NCBI GenBank assembly: GCA_002401525.1
Contig: NVTH01000004.1
Coordinates: 1 to 6,247 of the forward strand
Length of the DNA: 6,247 bases
Origin: Moraxellaceae bacterium
Lineage (GTDB): Bacteria; Pseudomonadota; Gammaproteobacteria; Pseudomonadales; UBA3067
Direction: 5' to 3'
Below are positions 1 to 5,594 of this stretch, piece after piece. Made by a program: the position numbers and the translations under genes. Numbering within the stretch: the first letter of the stretch is position 1; every line of letters starts with the position of its first letter. Under the pieces are notes generated by a model. It was not told where the DNA came from and did not search any database. It was given only the letters and a program-made list of their open reading frames with translations.

Positions 1-993
1 CATTTCCCGTGCAGAATCATGTTCACCCAACACTTCAACGCTAATGCTGCTTGGCCGCTGTTGCGAAGAAATTTTTATCCGAGCACCTGCTTTAATGGTT
101 TGACCAGCGGCTTTTGCTATGGATATTTGTTTAGCATTTACCTCTAAACCACTCGCCTCAATTATGGTCACATGAGTCGCGCGGGAGGTCGGACTTACCG
201 CAGCCAATATTTCCGATAAATCGCTATTATTAGCGCTTATTTCGTACCTTCCGGAGAAACTTACATCGCCTTCAATGCTTACTTCTCCTTTACTCGCACC
301 GACAAAGATTACATCCCCCTCTAACAACTGTATGAGCGGTAAGTTGCCATGACTAATAAATTGATAGAGATCAAATTGGGCTATGACTTCGAGGTTACGC
401 TTCAATTCGATTTGACGGTACCCGCCCAAACTTTCACGAATACCACCCGCCTGATCTATAAATTTTAATAAGCTGTCTGCAGATTGCCCTTCATACAACC
501 CTGGTTTACTGACCAAGCCTGCTAAAAACACCTTCACTTTCTGAGTCGATTGCAGAGTCACATAAGTGTTCACATTGGATTTATAAACCCGCTTAACCGC
601 ATTAAGCAGTACTCGATTCAACTCCGCATTGGTCACTCCAGCCAATCTTACTGGCCCTACTTTTGGGATAAATACATTACCTTGCGCGTCCACCTTGAGC
701 TCCGCCTGAAAATCCAATCCACCCCATATTTGAACCAACAAAAGATCGCCTTGAGATATTTTATAAGCCGGATTCAATCCGGAGAAAGACGCCTCTGAAA
801 ACCCCCCTTCAAATAACCAACTTCCATACATCTGAGGAGTATTGCTAAACGCGATATCCTCGCTCCGTTCGACGGGGTTTATTGGGCTCACCGACGCCCC
901 GTGAACAAAGACGCTGAGCACCAGAAAAAAAACCATTCCGGACATCTTTAGCCAAGACACGTTAGGAGAGAACCGTCTATTTTTGATCATCAT
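1..993 (-). CDS. kpsD: KpsD-like capsular polysaccharide export protein (3' end cut by the window)
   Basis: Periplasmic/outer-membrane component that carries capsule polysaccharide across the outer envelope with KpsE and the KpsMT transporter. From the ATG at 993 the frame is open for 331 codons to the window edge; E. coli KpsD is about 558 residues, so roughly 40% is missing. Residues 1-33 look like a signal peptide: basic KNRR, a hydrophobic core around 20-30 and a likely cut after HGA. There is no lipobox cysteine, which fits KpsD rather than lipidated Wza. Residues about 70-148 form the polysaccharide export domain (NPAYKISQGD, then VDAQGNVFIPKVGPV). SLBB-like domains follow at about 153-200 (VKVFLAGLVSKPGLY) and from about 228. 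The gene lies 53 nt after kpsE with a GGAAG 10 nt before ATG 993. ATG 990 is an equally possible start; a start at Met17 would lose the basic n-region. Family assignment is secure. Confidence 0.93.
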   Translation of the reverse strand, partial: MMIKNRRFSPNVSWLKMSGMVFFLVLSVFVHGASVSPINPVERSEDIAFSNTPQMYGSWLFEGGFSEASFSGLNPAYKISQGDLLLVQIWGGLDFQAELKVDAQGNVFIPKVGPVRLAGVTNAELNRVLLNAVKRVYKSNVNTYVTLQSTQKVKVFLAGLVSKPGLYEGQSADSLLKFIDQAGGIRESLGGYRQIELKRNLEVIAQFDLYQFISHGNLPLIQLLEGDVIFVGASKGEVSIEGDVSFSGRYEISANNSDLSEILAAVSPTSRATHVTIIEASGLEVNAKQISIAKAAGQTIKAGARIKISSQQRPSSISVEVLGEHDSAREM

Positions 994-1046
994 AAAACTA
1001 CCACTTCCAGCTGAATTTCGCTTACATACCGTACCATTTATAGCGC

Positions 1047-2345
1047 TCACTCTCGATGCTCATTGATAATCGTTATCACTAATCTACTCAACAGATAGAG
1101 CATGGTTAACACCACAAACCACGTTACGATACTGTACAGTCTTTTTGGGTATTTACTGTCTTGTGCCATCGTCGGATGCTCGATAATCAACAAATGAATT
1201 ATTTGTCGATAAGCCTCAGTACGAAGTAACTCTAAGCTCGACAAAGAACTCGCATATAATTTCGAGGCTAATTCTACGCCAAGTTGAATTTCCTGGTAGC
1301 TAGCAGCCATCTTATGTATAGATTCATTTTCATCTCGACTAACAAGCTTCATTTTCTCCTCTAATAACTGATCTTTAAGCGCTGCCACACGAACCTCCTT
1401 CGCTTTTACCTCTGGCGAACCGTCGCGCATAAAAGCCAACAAGGCTTTTAAATCGACATTTTGTCTCATTATTTCGCTTTCGAGACTACTGATCGCAACC
1501 AACATTGATGTGCTTTTTTGTTCAGGACTGTAAAGCTGACTCGAACCCTGAAACACCAACAGTTCGTTTTGACTTTCCTTAAATCCTCGATAAGCACGTT
1601 CCACATCGCGTTCGGCATACTCAAGTTGAGATTTAACCATTTTATTCCCCAACTGATTGATAAACGCTTCACTGATATGCACTAGGCTGACAGCTACTTG
1701 ATTTGCGTACTTAGGATTAAAGGCCTGAATTTCAATCTGTAATACTTCAGAGACTTCGTCATGAGATATAACAATGTGATCTCGATAATAATCTACAAAC
1801 TCTTCAACTGAGGCTTCCGACTTTAGCCGACTAAGCACGTCCCAGTCTGCTCTCTGGTAGTGCGCTTTCAACGAGACTGATTCATCCAGAGCCAGGGCCA
1901 TGGCTCTGGATTCAATAAACCGTTTAAGCACCAATGAATCTCTAAGTGAAGGCGACACACTGCTCAGAGCCGCTAGGCCACTCAACTTCAATTCGCCCGC
2001 CCCTGATTGCTTAATAACGAATTGAACTTCGCTAGTGTAACGGGACGAGGCAATAACTGTGTAGTAACTAATCACAATGAGCGAAGCGAATAATACCAAG
2101 ACAAAAGAGCCTATTTTGGCTCGCGTATAACCTAGCGTTCTATTGGCATACACTACCACCACCGAATCCGTAAAAAACGCGGTGGGATTGTTCCTCAATT
2201 TTCTTAACTTTCGATCGAAGCGCGAAAGTGCTAGGGCATTCAATCTATGCGGCTCAATGTTGTTAGCCTTCAGCCTATCAGCCCCAGGTTTTTTCACTAC
2301 AGTATTACTTAACCCTGTATTATTTGACCCCGTATTATTTGACAT
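1047..2345 (-). CDS. kpsE: KpsE-like capsule export inner-membrane protein (polysaccharide co-polymerase type 3)
   Basis: Inner-membrane adaptor with a large periplasmic coiled-coil domain, linking the KpsMT transporter to KpsD. With the start at 2345 it has 432 residues: a long cytoplasmic N-terminus (1-77), TM1 at about 78-98, a periplasmic domain with heptad-rich helices at about 231-386, a Pro segment (P391, P400) and TM2 at about 405-427, ending INEHRE. The region after TM1 (LVLKRFIES, VEEFVDYYRD, QAFNPKYANQ) and the C-terminus align by memory with E. coli KpsE (about 382 residues). The open frame extends to an ATG at 2387 (446 residues), but that start would overlap kpsT by 53 nt and has only a T-run upstream. 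ATG 2345 overlaps kpsT by 11 nt and has GAG 7 nt upstream, so I prefer it; ATGs at 2357, 2363 and 2372 remain possible. The N-terminus begins with an SNNTG repeat and is about 50 residues longer than in E. coli. Confidence 0.93.
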   Translation of the reverse strand: MSNNTGSNNTGLSNTVVKKPGADRLKANNIEPHRLNALALSRFDRKLRKLRNNPTAFFTDSVVVVYANRTLGYTRAKIGSFVLVLFASLIVISYYTVIASSRYTSEVQFVIKQSGAGELKLSGLAALSSVSPSLRDSLVLKRFIESRAMALALDESVSLKAHYQRADWDVLSRLKSEASVEEFVDYYRDHIVISHDEVSEVLQIEIQAFNPKYANQVAVSLVHISEAFINQLGNKMVKSQLEYAERDVERAYRGFKESQNELLVFQGSSQLYSPEQKSTSMLVAISSLESEIMRQNVDLKALLAFMRDGSPEVKAKEVRVAALKDQLLEEKMKLVSRDENESIHKMAASYQEIQLGVELASKLYASSLSSLELLRTEAYRQIIHLLIIEHPTMAQDSKYPKRLYSIVTWFVVLTMLYLLSRLVITIINEHRE

Positions 2346-2346
2346 A
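2302..2346 (-). repeat. 15-bp tandem repeat, about three copies, at the kpsT end/kpsE start
   Basis: On the plus strand the units are gtattacttaaccct (2302-2316), gtattatttgacccc (2317-2331) and gtattatttgacata (2332-2346). Units 2 and 3 share their first 12 bases; unit 1 is diverged. Read on the minus strand they encode SNNTG, SNNTG and a diverged LSNTV at the start of KpsE, straight after the preferred start codon. The kpsT stop codon (2335-2337) lies in the unit nearest the start. Because the unit is a multiple of three, gain or loss of a copy would keep kpsE in frame. Confidence 0.85.
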
Positions 2347-2994
2347 GGTACGCTCATAATCATTAATCGCATCACCGATTTGGTCATAAAAAAACAAACT
2401 TTGGTTTTTTATGACCAGTCCACTCTCACAGAGTTTTTGATGCTGGCTTATACTGTGAGAAACCAGAATTACTTTGCTACTTGAGGTTTTTTCTCTAAGT
2501 AATTTGGCACTTTTCTTCTTAAAATTTTGATCTCCCACAGCCCCCACCTCATCCATCAGCAACACATCAAAATCAAAAGCAAAACTTAAACCAAACCCCA
2601 CCCTCGCCCTCATTCCAGAGGAATAGGTCTTGATCGGCTCATCAAAGTATTTACCGATTTCGGCAAACTCATCCACAAATTTCTCAATGGGCTTACTGTC
2701 TTTGTATCCATTGATTCGAGCGACAAATCGAACATTTTCTCTAGCCGTCATACTACCTTGCAGCCCTCCTCCTAGCCCTATGGGCCATGATATCTTCTGA
2801 TCAACGGTGATCGTCCCTCTTGAAGGTCGGTCTGCCCCCCCTACCATCTTCATAAAGGTGCTTTTGCCCACACCATTCGGACCGAGCAAGCCTATATTTC
2901 TGTCAGTAGGGATGTCTAAACAAACGTCACGAAAAACGAACTGCCGACCCGATCTACTTGGATAGTATTTAGACACATTATTAAAGCGGATCAT
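2335..2994 (-). CDS. kpsT: KpsT-like capsule ABC transporter ATP-binding protein
   Basis: Cytoplasmic ATPase that powers capsule polysaccharide export through KpsM. At 219 residues it is full length for the family. Visible motifs are Walker A GPNGVGKST (38-46), the family-typical stretch KISWPIGLGGGLQGS (67-81), the ABC signature YSSGMRAR (124-131), Walker B VLLMDE (144-149, catalytic E149), a D-loop region GAVGD and the switch histidine in VSHS (H180). The KISWP and YSSGMR blocks match the KpsT/Wzt/BexA group closely. The residue after DEV in Walker B is Gly (DEVGAVGD), where KpsT proteins I recall have Thr; this should not prevent catalysis. The ATG at 2994 overlaps the kpsM stop as ATGA and has only a weak ribosome site, suggesting translational coupling. 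The TAA stop lies inside kpsE and inside a 15-bp tandem repeat. Confidence 0.96.
   Translation of the reverse strand: MIRFNNVSKYYPSRSGRQFVFRDVCLDIPTDRNIGLLGPNGVGKSTFMKMVGGADRPSRGTITVDQKISWPIGLGGGLQGSMTARENVRFVARINGYKDSKPIEKFVDEFAEIGKYFDEPIKTYSSGMRARVGFGLSFAFDFDVLLMDEVGAVGDQNFKKKSAKLLREKTSSSKVILVSHSISQHQKLCESGLVIKNQSLFFYDQIGDAINDYERTYVK
2353..2355 (-). promoter_or_regulatory. Weak ribosome site supporting the kpsE start at 2345
   Basis: GAG lies 7 nt before the ATG at 2345, inside the last codons of kpsT. The ATG at 2387 has only A/T-rich sequence upstream, so this site, though weak, favours 2345. Ribosomes finishing kpsT would stop 11 nt past this start, which fits coupled translation. Confidence 0.4.
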
Positions 2995-3785
2995 GAGGCA
3001 ATAAATTTATCTCGATTGATGCGAAACAACATGAGCCCAACCACATTTAAAATTAGCGCTAAAAACAACGGGAACACCCAATTTGCAAATTCTGAAGAAT
3101 AACTTTGAAAGAATGCTGAGCGAGACAATTCGTTGAGGTGTAAGAGAGGGTTCCACTGCATCAAGTACCAATATTGCTTAGGGATCATAGACATGGCGTA
3201 AAATATTCCTGACAGAAAAAACATCGGCTGCATAATAATGCCAACCAACTTACCGACATCCTGCCAATGCTCTTGAGCGGCGCACAGCACTAACCCAAAC
3301 CCCAAGCCCAAAGCCATCACTAAACAGTTGACGGCGATAAAAAACAAAGGGTCAGAGGGAACAACCTGAAAGCCAGCCCACATCAAAATTAAAAGCAGGG
3401 CCACATAAGTTAGACTGAAGACCGCAACTTCGATTAGAAACCGAGTAATAATCGGCGCAATAGGGGTAACTTGGGAATATACGAAAAGTGCTTTATTAGA
3501 TTGAACTGCGGTGGTCAACGAGGAAATCAACTTGGTAAAGAGCAAGTAAGGCAATATTCCCGTCAAAAGAAACAATGGGATTTCAGCCCCTACAAGTACT
3601 TGACGACCCAACAAAGTAAACATGGCCGAAAAAACCAAAACCATCGCAACAGGTTCAGCTAACATCCAAAAATAGCCAAGTTTACTAGCGCCAAATCGAG
3701 TTTTGAGTTCACGAACAAATAATGCGGCCACAACATCGCTTAATACCTGCCATGGCGTTCGAGTTTCGGGTAGAGACCGTTCCAA
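2991..3785 (-). CDS. kpsM: KpsM-like capsule ABC transporter permease
   Basis: Inner-membrane permease of the ABC-2 type that forms the channel for capsule polysaccharide with KpsT. It has 264 residues (E. coli KpsM about 258) with six predicted membrane segments at roughly 38-60, 67-85, 112-138, 147-170, 178-198 and 235-256. Family landmarks are RELKTRFGASKLGYFW near the N-terminus (25-40), then FFLSGIFY (189-196), IPKQYW (201-206) and WNPLLHLNELSR (211-222). The start codon is TTG at 3785: the frame upstream contains no ATG, GTG or other TTG before a stop at 3810-3812, and GGGA lies 6 nt before the TTG. The resulting N-terminal length matches E. coli KpsM. This is the first gene of the export operon and shares an ATGA overlap with kpsT. 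Confidence 0.95.
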   Translation of the reverse strand: MERSLPETRTPWQVLSDVVAALFVRELKTRFGASKLGYFWMLAEPVAMVLVFSAMFTLLGRQVLVGAEIPLFLLTGILPYLLFTKLISSLTTAVQSNKALFVYSQVTPIAPIITRFLIEVAVFSLTYVALLLILMWAGFQVVPSDPLFFIAVNCLVMALGLGFGLVLCAAQEHWQDVGKLVGIIMQPMFFLSGIFYAMSMIPKQYWYLMQWNPLLHLNELSRSAFFQSYSSEFANWVFPLFLALILNVVGLMLFRINRDKFIAS

Positions 3786-3791
3786 AAGAAA

Positions 3792-3795
3792 TCCC
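3792..3795 (-). promoter_or_regulatory. Ribosome site for the kpsM TTG start
   Basis: GGGA (in GCGGGATTTCTT) lies 6 nt before the TTG at 3785. No ATG or GTG start is available between the upstream in-frame stop at 3810-3812 and this TTG, so this site decides the start of kpsM. Confidence 0.55.
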
Positions 3796-3808
3796 GCAAT
3801 GATGTTAA

Positions 3809-3837
3809 GCTATAATCCCTAAACTAATCGATCAGAA
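3809..3837 (-). promoter_or_regulatory. Weaker alternative promoter close to kpsM
   Basis: TTCTGA (3837-3832) and TATAGC (3814-3809) are spaced by 17 nt on the minus strand. Both hexamers deviate from consensus, and the leader to the TTG start would be under 20 nt. Less likely than the TATAAT promoter upstream. Confidence 0.18.
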
Positions 3838-3881
3838 TCATCATTTCCTTTGATGCACCCTTTATCCAATGGGTCAGAATC

Positions 3882-3894
3882 GCCAAAGGTTGGC
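3882..3894. repeat. Inverted repeat GCCAA-agg-TTGGC next to the -10 box
   Basis: Perfect 5-bp arms with a 3-nt centre start 1 nt downstream of the candidate TATAAT on the minus strand, overlapping the expected transcription start. That position suits a small operator, or a hairpin at the 5' end of the leader. A further GCCAA lies at 3926-3930, just beyond the -35. The function is inferred from position only. Confidence 0.4.
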
Positions 3895-3895
3895 A

Positions 3896-3925
3896 ATTAT
3901 AATATGGATCAATCTCGCCATACAA
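3896..3925 (-). promoter_or_regulatory. Candidate sigma-70 promoter for kpsMTED
   Basis: On the minus strand TTGTAT (3925-3920) and a perfect TATAAT (3901-3896) are separated by 18 nt. The -35 matches TTGACA at only three of six bases, while the -10 is consensus. Transcription would begin near 3889, giving a leader of about 100 nt before the kpsM TTG. The region is A/T-rich, so a chance TATAAT is possible. Confidence 0.42.
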
Positions 3926-3940
3926 GCCAACCTAATAGCT

Positions 3941-3955
3941 TTCTCTTCTCTTCTC
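3941..3955. repeat. Pentanucleotide repeat (TTCTC)3
   Basis: Three perfect TTCTC copies on the plus strand (GAGAA on the minus strand), preceded by a related TTTCTC-like edge. The tract lies 16-30 nt upstream of the candidate -35 of the capsule operon. Three copies is short for a slippage-prone tract. Confidence 0.5.
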
Positions 3956-3968
3956 TACTAATCTGAAT

Positions 3969-3996
3969 AAAAAAGGCAATTGGCTGCACCGCCATC
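3969..3996 (-). terminator. Weak terminator-like hairpin after the vWA gene
   Basis: On the minus strand TGGC (3996-3993) can pair with GCCA (3986-3983) across a 6-nt loop. A TTTTTT run (3974-3969) follows 8 nt later. The stem is only 4 bp and not adjacent to the T-run, so an efficient intrinsic terminator is doubtful; the vWA transcript may read on into the capsule operon. Confidence 0.22.
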
Positions 3997-4068
3997 AATA
4001 ATCTAACCCGAACTCGAGAATATCCTCCTGACTAACATTGCTATTCAGAAACTCCAGTTCACTCAGGG

Positions 4069-5547
4069 TTAATTCGCCCGAGACATCAGCTGATTCACCA
4101 CTCGCTCTAAATGATTCAAAGAATTACATTCTTCCACTATCGAGCAATACGGCGCATAGGCTCTCATCTCTGCATCCCCCGCCCGCCAATGAGTCCGAGG
4201 CTCTGGGTTAAGCCATATGACTTGTCGAGCCCGCTTTGAGATCTCCTGTAAAATTTCAGATTTAGTGTCGTTATAATTATTTCGACTATCACCCAAAATC
4301 AAAATGGTAGTTTTACTGTCAATTTGTTCATAACAAATATCTTTAAAATCCTGGAAAGCCATGCCGTAATCAGTCGATCCAAACCCGTAATTATCTAAGG
4401 TCTCTTCCACCGCTTTTTCCAGCGTGTTATTTTTGAAAACATCGGTCACTTCATACAAACGAGCAGAAAAAGCAAACGCGCGAACGTTCGGCAATATTTC
4501 GCTGAGGCTGTAAAGAAACATCAATAAAAACCGAGCCACTTCCCGAACCGATCGACTCACATCGCAGATCACCATCACTTTAGGGCGATCTATTTTGACT
4601 TGCTTCCAATGGGTTTCAAATAAAATCCCGTCGTAAGCAACGTTTCTACGAATGGTTTTACGAACATCAAGAATGCCGCGATTAAACTTCTTCTTTCTTC
4701 TCGAATGTAACGCGGTGAGCCTTTTCGCCATCTTGCGGACCACCGCTTGGATATTCGAGAAGCCTCTTAACTCAATATTGGTAAGCTTAATATTACGCGT
4801 CACTTCATCTCGAAGCTCTTTGCCCTCGGCATCCGCCACCGTCAGAAATTGCCGCTCCACGTAATCTCGCACTTCGACACGCAGGTATTCCCTCGCTTGA
4901 CGAATTCTTTTACCTACTTGTCGTTCAATAAATTGCTCAGATTCTTCAAGCTGGTACATCTCCGTTTCGAGCTCTTCAAGCCCCATGTGCACCATCATTT
5001 TGCGCGTATAAATTCCCTTTTGAGTAAAGAAGCTAATCTTATTTAAATCGATGGCTTTCGCTGCTTCAGCCATCGCAATGGTTAAATTGGCTTTATCCCC
5101 ACGCAACAACATTTTTGCCAAACGACTTTGGATCTCAATGCCTTGATCCTTGATATACTCTTCGACCTTGGTAAAATCATCAGGCAAAGATTCTTGATTC
5201 CCCCCAAACCCGCCAGTGCCACCACTGTCGCCTTGACCTTCACCTTGCCCCCGTCCTACGCCTTCTTCTTCATCGGAGAAAAGATCCCCTTCTTCGTCCA
5301 ATTCACGATCATCCACTTTAAATTCACTTAGGCGAGCGAATGAAAAGAAGTTTTCAAAACAATGATCAAAACTATCTTTTTCGACGTCGGACTTAGGCAG
5401 CACAATAGACAGAGAATTTCTTAACAGTTCTTTGTCATTCAAACCAATCAGCTGGATCACTTTAACCGCGTCAATGGTTTCCGAGGTGGAAACTCGGACG
5501 TCCGAGTTTCGCAACGCAGCGACAAACTCTGTAAGCGTTTTATGCAT
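4069..5547 (-). CDS. CoxE-like vWA domain protein, partner of MoxR ATPase
   Basis: Likely cytoplasmic vWA partner of the adjacent MoxR ATPase, of the kind that helps mature or remodel a client protein (compare CoxD/CoxE, CbbQ/CbbO, RavA/ViaA). It has 492 residues. The N-terminus (about 5-70) carries the CoxE-family pattern FVAALRNSDVRVSTSE and a Phe-rich stretch. Residues 75-120 are a very acidic then Gly/Gln-rich linker. A charged helical region spans 120-280, followed by a basic stretch and LDVRKTIRRN (293-302). The vWA domain runs from about 322 to 485 with a complete metal site: DVSRS (D329, S331, S333), T392 in GSTDYG and D420 in GDSRNNY. WLNPEPRTHWRAGDAEM (445-461) is typical of the family. 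No signal peptide or membrane segment is visible. The ATG at 5547 has GAGGT 8 nt upstream. The gene begins 47 nt after the MoxR gene, so the two are probably cotranscribed. The client is unknown. Confidence 0.92.
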   Translation of the reverse strand: MHKTLTEFVAALRNSDVRVSTSETIDAVKVIQLIGLNDKELLRNSLSIVLPKSDVEKDSFDHCFENFFSFARLSEFKVDDRELDEEGDLFSDEEEGVGRGQGEGQGDSGGTGGFGGNQESLPDDFTKVEEYIKDQGIEIQSRLAKMLLRGDKANLTIAMAEAAKAIDLNKISFFTQKGIYTRKMMVHMGLEELETEMYQLEESEQFIERQVGKRIRQAREYLRVEVRDYVERQFLTVADAEGKELRDEVTRNIKLTNIELRGFSNIQAVVRKMAKRLTALHSRRKKKFNRGILDVRKTIRRNVAYDGILFETHWKQVKIDRPKVMVICDVSRSVREVARFLLMFLYSLSEILPNVRAFAFSARLYEVTDVFKNNTLEKAVEETLDNYGFGSTDYGMAFQDFKDICYEQIDSKTTILILGDSRNNYNDTKSEILQEISKRARQVIWLNPEPRTHWRAGDAEMRAYAPYCSIVEECNSLNHLERVVNQLMSRAN

Positions 5548-5555
5548 TGTTTTCT

Positions 5556-5560
5556 ACCTC
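5556..5560 (-). promoter_or_regulatory. Ribosome site of the vWA gene
   Basis: GAGGT lies 8 nt before the ATG at 5547. It is the strongest Shine-Dalgarno match I see in the window and fixes the start of the vWA protein. Confidence 0.75.
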
Positions 5561-5594
5561 ACTACACTTTGGAATTCGTTAGGTGAGACTCGCT

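Larger units (their letters stand above)
3786..4068. other. Intergenic region between the vWA gene and kpsM
   Basis: These 283 nt separate the MoxR/vWA pair from the capsule operon. They hold a candidate capsule promoter (3896-3925), an inverted repeat (3882-3894), a pentanucleotide repeat (3941-3955), a weak hairpin plus T-run (3969-3996) and an 8-bp direct repeat TCAGAATC on the plus strand at 3832-3839 and 3874-3881, 42 nt apart. No convincing gene is present: the open frames on the minus strand are under 45 codons, and either lack a usual start codon or lack family-like content. Confidence 0.8.

Noticed and set aside
550..798. Plus-strand open frame inside kpsD
   Set aside because: It lies opposite a secure KpsD domain, has no recognisable family content and has no ribosome site that stands out.
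2143..2484. Plus-strand 113-codon open frame across the kpsT/kpsE junction
   Set aside because: Opposite two well-supported genes; its repeated segment is only the reverse reading of the 15-bp tandem repeat.
3874..3921. Possible 15-residue leader peptide (ATG 3921) upstream of kpsM
   Set aside because: An AGGT lies 8 nt upstream, but the start codon falls within the -35 of the best promoter, so it would not be transcribed from it. Nothing suggests attenuation.
3909..3995. 28-codon minus-strand frame starting at ATG 3995
   Set aside because: It starts inside the TGATG junction of another spurious frame, has no good ribosome site at proper spacing and overlaps the candidate terminator and promoter elements.
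4652..5331. Several plus-strand open frames inside the vWA gene
   Set aside because: All are antisense to a continuous, family-typical protein; none has recognisable motifs.
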